64,000 nt of DNA from Epiperipatus broadwayi (taxonomy: Eukaryota > Onychophora > Udeonychophora > Euonychophora > Peripatidae). Numbering within the stretch: position 1 is the stretch's first letter; the number at the start of each line of letters is the position of its first letter. Positions 39,151-52,200 of the stretch are shown piece after piece. Location: NCBI GenBank assembly GCA_028023455.1, contig JAQFVV010006736.1, positions 1 to 64,000 on the forward strand, in the 5' to 3' direction. Below the pieces are notes generated by a model. That model worked only from the letters and a program-made list of their open reading frames with translations. It was not told the origin of the DNA and made no database searches. A program made the translations under genes and the position numbers.

Positions 39151-40689
39151 TATAATGGTCAGGATGGATGGTGAAGTTTTCAGTCTTACAGTATCTGCTG
39201 TAAAGGGCACCACTAGATTATTTGAACCTACGCACTCTTAAGATCACGACCTCCAGCCCTAGTCACTAGCTCAAGAGACACAGAAACTTAATATATTTAT
39301 TAAAATGTATTTTTAATAAAGATTAAAATAAATAAATTAGATCACTGTCAATATTAATAACCCAAAAGAAATTTTATTTACATATATATAAATAATAACA
39401 CAAACTTAAAAAAATAAATTATGCTTTATTTTGTTTCATTATCATTATTTTATTTACTTTTTACTTTAATTTTTAATCTTAGAATATCAAGCATAGGTAG
39501 ACCATCCAGACGACACCTGTAAAAGATCTTCAAGGCACTCTCCAGGCTAAAGGTCCGCAACCACGCCAATGCTCGTTTCCAGATATATATCCACAATCAA
39601 TGCAATGTGAACATGTTAGCATCAAACCACACTGACAGGAATGTGCATCTGAACAGCATAATATTATTTGAAGAAGCATGACCTTTGTCCAGTACAGAAA
39701 TTTACATCTGTCTGGCAAAGGAATCATGCATATAATATAAAAAAGAGAAAAACACTATGTATGGATGGGAGAGTGGTCTAACTTGCTGGCTTATCATCTC
39801 CATCCATAAAGCTGGAATGGGTCCATGGCACAGGAAATTCATCTGTGTCCATTGCATGGTATGACTACCTCTTTGGGGTCATGCATTCAATTGGACTCAT
39901 CACCCTTATGTGTTAACACACTTCACATTACATTGATGTAAAGGTCCATATATCTCTCCACCAGCACTGACACAACAACGAAACAAATAGTCCAAAGTCA
40001 AAACCCCTAATTCATATGAGGCTGAATGGCTATACACACTCAACTTACATTTAAATGAATTTATTAATTTAATTTTAAAAAAAATCTTTAGTTTAAGGTT
40101 TTAAATCATTTTACAATAACACATTATATTTTACTTATTTTTACTACGAATACTATTTAACCTACTTTTTTTTTTAAAATTCAATAATGCACAAATAATG
40201 ATAAATATTTTCATCTTTAAATTTAAGTTTGCAATAGCAAGCCCCTACCCCATTACAAACAGATCTTATTAAACATGAATAAAAAAAACAATACATGTTT
40301 TAAGAGATTACGTTTTAACTGGATCAGAGTTTAGAATTGCACAGTTTATAAAAAAATAAAATTCAGACTTGCTCAGGAAAGAAAGTCTATAATTCATTTT
40401 AAAGGCTAATAAAGTTCAAAGATTTTAAAGTTTAAGAGAGTTTATATTTAATTTGATCATTTATAAATTTATACCTCCTTTCGTCCATGCTCGTTTTTTC
40501 GCGATGAAGATCTAAGTTAGGCAAAAACCCTTTCCTTGTGGACAATGATGGTTTCTGAAGCTTGATGAGAATTTCTGCATATGGCACCAGTAGTTCGATC
40601 CTGGAATCCGTGAATGATGAAAGCTACCTTCGGCCGGTTGAACTGAAGGAAGCACGACAAAGCAGATTACATTCTTAGTGATGGAGACA
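39151..40689 (-). mobile_element. E2 element, right arm
   Basis: Mirror of 12,392-13,934, near-identical by eye, including the G+C-richer core at about 39,480-40,000. Confidence 0.5.
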
Positions 40690-41261
40690 ATATATATATA
40701 TATTACTTTCACCAAAGACAACGGAATTCAAACTTTAATTTTCTAATTCTCTAATTAATTATTCCTTTTTTCTTCTTTTTATAGTCCTCAGGCACCTTAT
40801 CTCTGGAATGCAGGATCCATCAAATATATTCCATATCTCAATTTCATTGGTTCATTGAGTTTGTGGTCAAGTAGATTTTGGGTTCGTGGCTAAGTAGATT
40901 TTAGGTTTTTGGCTACCTGGATTTTTTCACTGAGGTCTGTGTCTATATCTTTGGGTGGGAAAAGCAAGTCTTTTGTTTGTATTCATCTTTCTAATAGTCA
41001 TTTTGCCCTAAGGATTTGTTTGTAATTTTTAGATTAAAAACTCTACATTATTTTCATAATTAAAAGGTTTTTATTATATTTTATTTAAACTATAGAATCT
41101 TTGCTTCGATTCTACAATTTTTTAAATCTTATTTTATTTCAAGATTTAAATCAAACACATTAATAAATTAATAATTTGTTATTTGTGCATTTTGAATGTT
41201 TGTGCTTTTCATTCAGTATTAAATATTTACAAAAACATTAAGTATTAGAATTTAAATGTAA

Positions 41262-41263
<2 letters not shown>

Positions 41264-41306
<43 letters not shown>
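41264..41306. repeat. (TA)n tract adjoining R1, right arm
   Basis: Mirror of the 11.8-kb tract, ending in CCCGTTACA. Confidence 0.95.
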
Positions 41307-41309
<3 letters not shown>

Positions 41310-41327
41310 GTTACAATATATATATAT

Positions 41328-43417
41328 TGTAATGGGCACAGACATCATTACATAGTTTTTTTTTATTAGTAAACATGAAAAAAATAAAAGTTCGCAAATA
41401 AAACTCTTTTTTAAGAATTAAAAATTGAAAATTAAAATTCTATACTAAACTCATATATATATTTAAATCGCACAGATGAGAAATTAAAAAAAAAGAAACT
41501 CTATTAAAAAAAAAGAAAAAGTATTTTAAAACTAAATTATCTGTAAAGATTTAAAGATAAAAATATATCGTAAGTTTTTACAAAACAAATTAATTAATGT
41601 TATTGAAAAAATGGAAATGATTAATTTAATTAGTCAAATGTAAACTAGCCTTGGGCATTTAAAATGTATAAGCAAAGGTCAGATAGGAGAGAAAAATAAT
41701 GAAATCGGACCTCAGCGAAAAGACCATCACATCGATGACGTAATGTCCATTGGATCCTTAAGTTACGTATAAAAGAAAAAATTTGGAAATAAAAAGTGAT
41801 TTGGTTTAATTAATTAGAAGGTGGAGATGTGTTAAGTCAGAGAGTGGGGGGGGTGAAGAGATTGAAAGAAGCATTTTCAATTCCTTCAGTTGTTATAAAA
41901 AAAAAAGAAATGAAACATCGCTTTTCTTATACTGAGGACAACAGGATCACCAGGGATTTAATGTGGATTCTAAACGGCATGCAATGGATAAAGAAGAACG
42001 TTTTAAAAATCGTAAGAACTTTAAAAACATTTGAAACACTAAGAACTTTAAAATATAAACTTTCTCAGTCTTTAATTTATAAGAAATAGAATTCTATCTG
42101 ACCAAAATTATTTATTAATTAGTTATAATTTTATTTAATGTATTTCTTTTGTAAAATCATTTCCATTTTTTTTTTGTTCTTTTAAGTTTTTATTATGATT
42201 TCTGTTTTTCGATAAATTAAACTATATAAATATTAAACTTAAGTTGGGTGTGAATGGCTATATAGATTTGTAAAGTTATATTAGGAGAGGGTAATCTTAG
42301 GTTATTCATTTCATAGTTGAATTAGGTCAATGGATTGGATATATTGGTGTAATTAGTAGATGTAGTACGAGATTCGCTATGGGCAGAATTGCTATTATAC
42401 ACCACACACACTCGTTTTGCCTATGGGAGGAATTATAAGACGGAGACTGCAGTTCCTTCCTATGGAGTTTTTTTTTATTGCTCTCATAATCAGATAGATG
42501 TAATATTCCTATCTGACGAGAATCAGATGGATTGAAGTTTGGTTTGACTGCGAACCTTTGGCCTAAGGTTAAACAAGGATTGAATATTTTCTTTTCAAAT
42601 GCAAATCTATGTAGTCTATTCATACTCGACACTCTAAATAAAGATGCATTAAATGTAAGTTGGGTACAGATACTTGCATGGGTTTGTTACCAGTTGATTA
42701 TGTTTTTGTTTTTCATATTTGATCAAAATATATAGACATTCGGTAAATACTGATACCTTACAGTGAGTATCTAAGATGTATTTATGTCGGATGTCTTTTA
42801 AGTTATTGGTGTAAATGCGGTGTCTTATGATGAACACCATTGGGTTTCTTGTATTCCCTATGCAATTGACGGTATCAATGACTTTGTATTTTGATCGTTT
42901 ATGTTTATTTTGAAATGTTTTTTGACCGTGTAATCTATGTAACTGATCTATACTCAACATTAAAAACACATTTTATAAACTCATCTGTGCGAACTTATAA
43001 AAAATTAAAATGTAAACTTATAATATAAAAAATTAAAATGTAAATTTAAATTCTAAAATCAAGTTAAAATCCAAAGTATAAATTTAAAAATCAAGTTAAA
43101 ATCCAAAGTAAAAGTTATTCTAAAATAATGCTAAATTTTATATATGTGCGTAAATAAATGTTTGTGTGTTAATCACTGGCAGTGGCTTATTTTATTTTTT
43201 TTTTAAAAATTATTCTTAGATAAGAATTTATAAAATATAAATCTCTGCTGTTCCACTGAGCTAGTGACAATGGGCTAACGTCCGGATATCAAAATATATA
43301 AAATAATTTTTTTTTTATTTACGTATCTGCCTACTTTATAAATTTTTCTAGGTTCAAATGCCTAGATGGCGCCATGTAGTGCAGATTACATTAAGTCTCT
43401 TTCTCCGGATAGTTATA
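41328..43417 (+). mobile_element. R1 element, right arm, inverted copy
   Basis: Mirror of 9,667-11,766. Just before its start, CCCGTTACA, a short TA tract and TGTAATGGG form an inverted repeat (41,308-41,335): two element termini facing each other across the TA target. Fortuitous frames of 101-106 codons differ from those of the partner copies. Confidence 0.6.
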
Positions 43418-44867
43418 ATATATATATATAACAACTTGACTGATTTGGTTTTGCAGAGAGGTAACATTTTATACAAGTAAGAAGGGTTAATGAGAATATA
43501 AAAAACGAAAAATTTTTTTTATGATATAGATATTTTTATTTAAAATTTTAGAACTTTTAATTTTTAAAATTTTATATATGTCTTAGTGAATCCATGAAAA
43601 GAAAATTGATTCATCTCTGAGCTTAGAAACATAGTAGGAAAGTTTTAAATATATTTTTATTACAATGATATAATAAATATAAATTTATCTAATTTTAATT
43701 TAATATATGTATAAAGAAAATCATTATATTTTGTTTTAATTAAAACGCGGAAAACATCCATGCAGTACGACATATTTAATTATCAAGGTAGAGGAATTGT
43801 AATCTTTGTTGATAACCGAATGTACAAATGATTACAAAGCATAAGATCTAAAATATGTCTAGAATAAATATCTAAAAAATGATGAGTAACTCCTCATAAA
43901 TATGTGCAATTAATCTATTGTACCTCTGCTGTTGCGTATTTAGTGTTGTTATGTTTATTAATTTTTATTTAGTTATACAATAATTTATGTGACGTAAATG
44001 ACAACTCATAAGCTAGTAAACATGAATTACTATCAATTATTAGATGTCTAATCATTGTGTTATAAGATTTTACACACACACACACACACATCAATTAAAA
44101 CATATATGGATATTCTAATAAAAACTATTGCTCTACTTTAAAAATAGTCGCTATTTGATAACTATTATTATTATTATTATTATTTTTAACAAATTCGTAA
44201 AAGAAAAATTGGAAAAAAAACAACAACACTTCTATAAAAAATCTATGCAGTTTTAAAAAATCAATATATAGTAATTGTCACAATTTTATAAAAAAGATAA
44301 AAAAAAAAAGAAATTTTTTTATTGGAGCAGAGAATTAATGTTTAATAGATGTATTTTAATAGTAATAAAAAAATAGTTTTTATTTAATAAAAAAAAAAAG
44401 CGAATTTTCTTTCCAAAATAATTTACGCTAATAACATTAGCAAAAACTATATTTAATTATTTAAGCCCGTTTAATTTATAGAGAAATTTAAAATCTTATT
44501 TTGCGTTCTATAATTATCTGTTTTAATTAAGGAAAAGGGAAAACAATAGTTTGATAGACTTTTATGTGGCAAACGGTCAATAATAAAATAATACAGCATT
44601 GAAGAAGGTATTTCTCATCAAGCTTGTCAATGGATAAAATAGCTAACTACTTATTTTCCAACAAACATTGAACAGTTAGTTGAATTTATTTTGGATCAAC
44701 TATCTAAGAAATAAATCTAGACTCTGGTTAGAATCTGCAATAATTTTCAAGTTTTATTTGACCTAACCATCGTTCACTTAGCACGTGATTATCCTGTTAT
44801 GGATTGCTTCATATATATATATGTAAAATACAATACCCGTTATAAAAAATATTATATATAAAAAAAA

Positions 44868-44981
44868 TTAACGGTAAATGCAATATTATAGTTTAAATTC
44901 TTTTGTAGCGCTTCCGATTAAAGCAGACGAGATTACCACGCTACGAAAGAATTTAAACTATAATATTGCATTTACCGTTAA
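44868..44981. repeat. 114-bp hairpin (MITE-like) with TTAA ends and tRNA-like loop
   Basis: 43-bp arms (44,868-44,910 and 44,939-44,981) match at 42 of 43 positions around a 28-bp loop; both ends are TTAA. On the minus strand the inner part reads GTAGCGTGGTAATCTCGTCTGC, resembling the D-arm/A-box region of a tRNA. The ends suit a TTAA-inserting MITE, but the TIR sequence is not a piggyBac one. Confidence 0.8.
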
Positions 44982-45748
44982 TGTTTATATATATGCATAC
45001 GACGTGGATAGTGAAATCATTTTTCTATATATTTATAAGTAATTATAAGCTAACAACTATTAAATATAACTTTTAAAACTCTGAAGGTTCATAGTTAAAT
45101 AAAATCTCTCAAGCTATTGATTATATCTCTTAAAATTGATATTTTTCTCGTTTTCTTTTCTAAAAATTTGTTATGAAAAAGATATTTGATATTTTTATAG
45201 ATTTATTTTTATTTTGCTTTATTTTTTGTTTTTTTATTTGTTTTACTTAATTTGTTAAATGCTTGTGTATTGAAAATTGTAGAGATTGGTGATATATTAC
45301 AGAAAAATAAGCAAGAGTAGTTATTTAACTTAATGGAGAATTTCCAATGCAGATAATTCAGATTTATATCCATTTTGCGAATAAAGAAATAATATAAGCT
45401 TGAAATATCTGTATTCAAATGCTTGTAAATCGATAAAACTATTTTTTAAAAACTTCACAGAAGATTTTATCATTGGAAAAAATTGAAAGATGAAAGTGCA
45501 TTATCTACATATGAAGACAGAAGTAAGAAAGTATATATATTTGCTTAATTTATGAAATACAACAACATGAATAAAAACAATTAAAAGAAAGAAGTCATGT
45601 TACTAGCCCCCCCCCCCCCAAGAACTAAGACGTAAGAAAAAATATTTTAAAACGTCAATATTTTAATTATTGTACAAAAAATGATCTTAGATTAATTGGA
45701 ATTTAGTAAAAAGAAAAAAAAAGGAAAAGTTACTAATCTATGTGATTT

Positions 45749-45810
45749 GTTGGAGTGGTAAAATAGCAAACTTTGGAGTACAAGATCCTGGTTGTGACCC
45801 GCATCTGCCA
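45749..45810 (+). other. Weak tRNA-like sequence, right arm
   Basis: TTGGAGTGGTAAAATAGC looks like a D arm/A box, and GGTTGTGACCC is two changes from a B box, at plausible spacing. The left partner (about 7,290-7,360) is more degraded. No convincing full cloverleaf. Confidence 0.3.
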
Positions 45811-47408
45811 CTTCCAGCACTGAACCTATTATGGCAAAACGTCATTCAAATTATTTTTATTTATTAACAATTTATATTTTTAACCTGAACGATATTGCAT
45901 TGAACTTAAATCTTTACTTACAAAGCAATTTAAAATGTTAAGAAACTTTGAAGATAATTAATTTATGCATAGATCAATAAGAAGATAAAGATAATCTATT
46001 AAAACCTGTTGTATAGATAAAAGAAAAGATAAAAACAATTTATCAACCAATTTTTTACTGAGACAAGCTAATACTTATATAAGACTAAAACCTCAGTACA
46101 TGCACCTTGAGTGCTTAATTTCAGCAAGAGAGACATCTCCAAATCAAAACGCAAGATTCGACTTTATAAAGATAAGAGGGACTCTCTTATTTCTCAACCT
46201 ATTTTCTTAATTATATAGGCAAATTAAGAAATATTAATAAATCTAAAGTTTTGAAGAATTGTAAAAAATACTAAAAAAAATAATAAAAAGAAATACAATT
46301 GTAAAATCAAGTGAAAAGAAGAATTTTAAAAAGAATCACATAGCAATAAAGAACAGGAAAACAAAATAGCTTACATAATTATCCACCACCAACTAAAATA
46401 ATATTACAATCAAGTCAATTTAAGAATGAAGAAGAAAACACAGAAAATGATGAAATTCTTAAAATACAAGCATGTGATGAAACAAAAAACTTGAATTTCT
46501 AAACGATATAGTTTTATCAGCTAAAAAAATATTAGTAATTATAGATATTTTAGCATTCTATCAATTTTATATAAGATATTTATTAAGATCATTATAAATT
46601 GTTTATACATGAATTTGAATGTAGTAAAGTAGCTCACATTCAAATATTTTCAGAATAGTTATTTGCTTTATATTTATTTATAATGGAAAAAATATTTGGA
46701 TTCATCTTTTAGCTAAAGGCACTGCTCTATGTCACACTTTTCATGCCAAAACACATTAAAATGCTGTTTCCATGGCCGACACATTCGAACCTGCGTTTTC
46801 AATAGTACAACTTTTTTTGTTGTGCTACAGAATGCAGGCCACTATGTCGTGTCACAGTACAGCATGTATGTTGTATGGAAGCAAATACATTTTCCGAATT
46901 TGCACAATTTATAAAATAATTACAGCTTGATGAGAGAGTTTGTATTTAAATTGTATTGAAATGTTGTTTTCATTGGATTTTTTTTTATTTTAAACTATTG
47001 AAATCTTCAGATTTTTTAAAACAATAATTATAAGACTTTTTACAACATACTATATTGAACTTTTATTTGGGTAAATGTTAAATATCTATGTTTTTATTGA
47101 GTTGCAGTTAGGTAACGTGTCAAGTAACGTACTGTTATTAACATTTCATGAGACAAAGAAGATTCTACCGTCTGTATATTTTTGAAGTAAAAAAGAGCGG
47201 TGCAAAAAAAATATCCAGTAAGAAAAGTCCAAATATACAGGGTTTTTTGTAAGTTTAATAAAAAGAAAATATTATAAACATGTTTAATAAGTAAAAAAGA
47301 CATTTGTATGTGTTTGTTGTTGTTTAAAAAAGTTTGAGTTTCTTTCTTCTGTCCGAGTATGGTTACGATTTTGAATTTTTTTATTTTAGCATTACAAACA
47401 AACAGAAC

Positions 47409-47463
47409 ACTAACCCTAAACTAACCCTAAAACTAACCCTAAACCTAACCCTAAATCTAACCG
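47409..47463 (-). repeat. Interstitial telomere-like repeat, right arm
   Basis: Mirror of 5,620-5,673 (CTAACCCTAAA units). Confidence 0.75.
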
Positions 47464-48242
47464 TAACAACTTTTACTTTTATTACGATTATTATTTTTTA
47501 GTTAAACAACAACCACAAAAGTCGTAACACAAGTAAAAAAATATCTGATAGAAAATTGATAAAAAAAAAAGCCGTAACACAATTTAAAAAGTATATGATA
47601 TAAAAAACACGAATCAAATTGTAATTTGTTGATTTTATTTTACATTTATTATTATCATTTAAATTGTATACATTAATAAAAAATAATATTTAAAAAAGAC
47701 GATTTTGTTTTGTTTTTATTTTCGCATTACAAAAAAGCACAGAAAAATTATTAAAATCAACGGCTCATGAATGTTCATATTTTATAGTTTTAGTGTGAAA
47801 ACGGCACCATCCTATGGTGACTTTATCTATAATACAAGCACCGTATTTCTATTGCAATTAGTTTTCAACAGGAAGCATATGCTAAAAATATTACTAAAAT
47901 TTAAAGAATATTCATTAAAATGCATCAGCAGAGATTAGGCTACTTATAAGTCATTGATAATAAAAAATATTTGTTTTAATCTTTTTAATAATTTTTGATA
48001 TATATATCTGCAGTATTATTTCTACAGTAATAAGTTAGCAAATAAATTTTGGATACTATAACTAAGAATATATTTGTTTCAATTTTTTTAAAAAAATGTT
48101 TTATCTTTTCCTTTAAATCCCTATTAGCAAAAATACAAAACACCATGATATTATTAAAATATCAGCAAACAATATTTAACATCATCACATGATTGCAGAT
48201 CTTCTTTCCCATTAGTGGTTATGTCCCTTTTCCATGTGTCAT

Positions 48243-48323
48243 AGCATTGGCCGGGAAGCGAACCTGCTAACTCGGGACAACTGCTTGTAAGGCAGCTGTG
48301 CTGACCTCAAGACCACCAATACT
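48243..48323 (-). other. tRNA-Val-like SINE head, right arm
   Basis: Better preserved partner of 4,745-4,824. B-box-like GGTTCGCTTCC is intact on the minus strand, as are the acceptor-like stem and the UAC loop. T stem pairs poorly. Confidence 0.6.
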
Positions 48324-48840
48324 TGACGTTAGGTCCATTTTAAAGATGATAGAAACAACAATACAACAAAAAAATTTGACTCACGCACATATATCAAAAA
48401 GTGAGTATTGCACAAGCTAAGATTTTAAATGCATAGTCTATATATTGGGTACAATATATTAATGATTACTAATATGCATTTTTATTTAAGCAGATTTTTT
48501 TAGTTGGGACAAACTACCCAGTTCTTCAATAGCTAGCTATATACTGCAAATTTACAAAAAGTAGTAAATATGTTTGTTTTTAATGCAATTTACTAGATCT
48601 AAGGTTACAAAAATAATTTATGAGTTTTAATAACGAATGATTAATTATCATTGGTGGATTTATTGAAGCATTATTGTTAGCAATAAGTGCCGGCTAAAAA
48701 TATCGACATTAATAAATAAAATAGTAGATAAATATTACCTAAGTAGCACATGCACACAAACATTTATATATAATATATTGGTATTTAATACAAAATAGTT
48801 GTTGAGAGACTAGTTGTTTTTTTTTTTGTGTGTGTGTCAA

Positions 48841-48879
48841 AGCGTCGGCCGGAAAACGAGCCACTCGGCCACCAACGCT
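48841..48879 (-). other. Miniaturised tRNA-like stem-loop, right arm
   Basis: Mirror of 4,189-4,227, identical in the stem and A-box-like part. Confidence 0.5.
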
Positions 48880-49974
48880 TGACTAAAATGAATAGTTATT
48901 TATTAAAATTTATATTTTGTATAAAAAATATAAAATATACCTTTGGTTTTTAATATAGAACTTATCTTTTGTTATTAAAATTTATTTAAATAAAAATTTT
49001 TGTTAAAGCATTGATTCATTAATAACAAGTTTGAAAGATTGCTTTAGTTTTAAAACAGTTTTTTTATTTTTTAAATATAAAAGTTATATAAAAATTATTT
49101 CTCCAGCTTAACAAATATATATCAATAATTAATTATGCTTCTAAAGCATATTCAAGGTAGTGGAAATTATAGTGGAATATCACTGTCATTCAGCTAGCAA
49201 AACTATTTTCATAGATTTTGTTGAATAGGTTGTTTCCAATCATAAATAAGCGGTTTGCTTAAGATTCAATACGGTTTTAAAAAACAAACAAACACTACAG
49301 AAATGTTTGGTTTTTGTTGCCAAGAAAATATAGAATGTTGTTCAATACACTAAAAAAGTTTATATATTGCTTTTATTGATTTGATAAATGCATTTGATTT
49401 ATTTACTCAAATAGTTCTGTAATATTTCTTAAAATTAAATAGTTATTCAAAACTTATTGTATATTTCACAGTTTCAATATTATGGAATGGGAAAAAGATT
49501 ATTGCTACTGATAGTAAATCTAGCTATTTGAAATGAAACCAAGGATTTGTACTACCTTCAACTTTCATTTCAATTTTAGTTCTTGGAACTGTTTGCAAAA
49601 GGCTTCATTTAATCAGGAATCACATTTCTGTGCAAGTTTGATGATGGAGTTTTTAATTTGAATTGATTAAAATAAAATAAAAACCAAATCATCATTTTGG
49701 CTTCTGGATTTATAGAATGCTAACGATTGAGCTATTATTTTCTATTTAAAATATTATCTATAAAATGTATTTAACAACAGATAAAGTAATTTATGTTTAA
49801 AACCATCACTATTTTCTAACTACAGTGTAAAACAATGGGTTATTATACTTAAGCAATTTCATTTCCATATTTTAATTAAAAACACAATATTTCTTATTAT
49901 AGATATATTAAACAACCTTCATATTTCCCCCACTTTTTTAAAATTCATACAAATAAAGATACAATAAAAGACAA

Positions 49975-50165
49975 ATGTCCTCAAAGATATATTTCCTGCT
50001 GAACCAGAGCGTGCTGAACCAGCACTCATCGGTAGGCCCAGGTCACTATCTCCCATATATATATATATATATCTATCTATTATATGAAGAGTATTTATCT
50101 ATAGTAAAGTGTTACATTTTTATTTACCATTTCCAAACTCAAGCCACTCACAACTTTGACATCAT
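49975..50165 (+). repeat. Diverged repeat A fragment, right arm
   Basis: Mirror of the 2.85-kb fragment. The strings 'gaaccagcactcatcgg' and 'gtcactatctcccatata' link it to the family. Confidence 0.5.
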
Positions 50166-50856
50166 CCACCTCAGAAGAATACAATAATGATTATTACTAA
50201 TCATTTTCTAAACTAGAAATTATCTCTAATACAGATGTAAACTTTAAACATCAGTTAAAAATTAATATATCTGATTTTTTAATTTTAAACATGCACACAT
50301 TCCATTTTTTCTTTTATATAGGAATATATAAATGTGCAATGAAAGGAAAAGACTAGAGATCTTTAATTATGATGTTTCTTGAAGAATTATGATCACTAAT
50401 AAGTCATTTTATAATTTGTTCTGGAGGTAGTAAAACAATTCCATGGACACTGAACTGAAGTAGATACTAAAATGAAACATTATTACATCATATATTCTTT
50501 ACATTATAATTATTAGTTGTTTCATAGACTATATTATATGAACTTTTTCAATTGTTTTAAAATATGCATTTTTAAGACTTCCTTCAGTCATTGAAATTGA
50601 TCAAATAGGGGCAACTCTGCTCTTATATATATATATATATGTTAAAACGAAGATTTGCACGGGTTAAATATATAAAATGCATATTTTGCGGGTTCATCCG
50701 TGTTAAAAACTTTTAATATCAATATACTGACGTTTCGACTTGGTCACACAAGCCATCCACAGAGTTATAAAAAGGTAGAAAGACGGTTGTAGAGGCGCTA
50801 CAATCACTGGTTTGAATAAAACATTAAAAATCCCACCAATAGCAAAAATGTTAAAT

Positions 50857-51195
50857 TTAAGAATGTTTTTTAAAGAAATCTTTCCAAATAGGAGGAAGTT
50901 TGCACGTATCATCTCGCTTATTGATACAATCTGGCCTTTTAAGTATCTCAATGGCTTCTCTGATTTTGCATTGGTAGAGATTATCACATCTGGATATGAT
51001 CCTGGTACTAGAAAAATCTATTTTATGACCTGAATCTATAGTATGGAGTGAGAGTGCTGATGATGATGAGTGTTGTTTAACTGCATTAGCATGCTCATCT
51101 CTCCTAACACTGATGCGACGATTACTCATACCTATGTAAGAAGCTTTACAATTTTTACATGAGATTTGATAGACACCATCCCTCTTGAATCTCAT
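50857..51195 (-). pseudogene. Penelope-like element GIY-YIG endonuclease domain, truncated
   Basis: Minus-strand frame of about 113 codons starting at MRFKRD and ending in KKHS before a stop. It shows the GIY-YIG signature of Penelope-like retroelements: GVYQISCKNC with the family's CxxC insertion, ASYIG 11 residues on, a catalytic-type RR...RRDEH segment, and REAIEI with the conserved glutamate. In intact elements this domain follows a reverse transcriptase. Here nothing of the reverse transcriptase remains, because the element is cut at its 5' side where it meets an inverted copy of itself. The domain itself has no internal stop. Without the polymerase it cannot be autonomous. An in-frame ATG exists upstream only because of the palindromic junction. 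Confidence 0.85.
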
Positions 51196-51516
51196 GGTGT
51201 CTATCAAATCTCATGTAAAAATTGTAAAGCTTCTTACATAGGTATGAGTAATCGTCGCATCAGTGTTAGGAGAGATGAGCATGCTAATGCAGTTAAACAA
51301 CACTCATCATCATCAGCACTCTCACTCCATACTATAGATTCAGGTCATAAAATAGATTTTTCTAGTACCAGGATCATATCCAGATGTGATAATCTCTACC
51401 AATGCAAAATCAGAGAAGCCATTGAGATACTTAAAAGGCCAGATTGTATCAATAAGCGAGATGATACGTGCAAACTTCCTCCTATTTGGAAAGATTTCTT
51501 TAAAAAACATTCTTAA
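51196..51516 (+). pseudogene. Penelope-like element GIY-YIG domain, inverted twin
   Basis: Plus-strand copy of the same domain, identical in protein from GVYQ to the stop. Its first ten apparent residues (MIDTIPLESH) come from reading through the inverted joint and are not part of the original protein. The symmetry centre is 51,186.5 with a 14-bp spacer; arms of about 509 bp (50,671-51,179 and 51,194-51,702) look identical by eye. Both outer ends lie in (TA)n. Confidence 0.85.
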
Positions 51517-51693
51517 ATTTAACATTTTTGCTATTGGTGGGATTTTTAATGTTTTATTCAAACCAGTGATTGTAGCGCCTCTACAACCGTCTTTCTACCT
51601 TTTTATAACTCTGTGGATGGCTTGTGTGACCAAGTCGAAACGTCAGTATATTGATATTAAAAGTTTTTAACACGGATGAACCCGCAAAATATG

Positions 51694-51699
<6 letters not shown>

Positions 51700-51731
<32 letters not shown>
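51700..51731. repeat. (TA)n tract between Penelope pair and TGTAAC end
   Basis: Serves as the joint between two different mobile elements. Confidence 0.95.
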
Positions 51732-51734
<3 letters not shown>

Positions 51735-52200
51735 AACCCCTCACACCTATCACCAACACTAACAATTACCCGGGGGCGCCAATTCTATGGATCATAGAAT
51801 AAAATATTTATTTAACTTTACCTAAATCTATTCATGAGGCTCTTAATTAAAGCTTTCACCTAAAACTAACTCAGTTAAGGGATACAGAGGTGTATGAGGT
51901 GTACAATGTACATTAGATGTGGGAGAAAATATTATAACTAATAGGAATAAACATCTATAAAGTTCTATGCTAAACAAAAATTAAATTGGTAAAATTCTAC
52001 CAGCTAAAATAAACTAATAATACTCTATATTTCACCTCCTCCCATCATCCATATGCACTGAACAACCTCTACTATATTATACAATTAAACTAATAACTAA
52101 AAATAATAATAATAATATTTTAGAAGTTGTAATGTATAATTCACTAGATCTAAACTCAAACTAAACTTATCATTACTAAATTTTAATTACTCACTACTGT
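51732..52200 (-). mobile_element. Possible fourth (TA)n-flanked element, one end only
   Basis: TGTAACCCCTCACACC begins directly after a (TA)n tract, and GGCGCC follows at 51,775-51,780, repeating the terminal layout of R1. 'ctaactcagtta' at about 51,875 resembles the 'ctagctcagtgg' of R1. The other end is not identified, so the end coordinate is arbitrary. Confidence 0.35.

Larger units (their letters stand above)
50671..51702. mobile_element. Head-to-head pair of truncated Penelope-like 3' ends
   Basis: Two 509-bp 3' halves joined 5' end to 5' end. Each contains the GIY-YIG domain, about 150 bp of 3' untranslated sequence including GTCGAAACGTC (51,634-51,644, and 50,729-50,739 inverted), and a terminus in (TA)n. 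Inverted and partially tandem copies are typical of Penelope-like elements. The GTCGAAACGTC string resembles the 3' half of the hammerheads many such elements carry, but the preceding CTGATGA is not intact (TGTGGATGG instead). Confidence 0.75.

Noticed and set aside
42649-42969. 106-codon frame on the minus strand as a gene
   Set aside because: Same reasoning: it lies in R1, is shortened in the mirror copy and is absent from the second R1 lineage.
48243-48323. Functional tRNA-Val gene
   Set aside because: The variable region is too long and the T stem does not pair; it fits a SINE head better.
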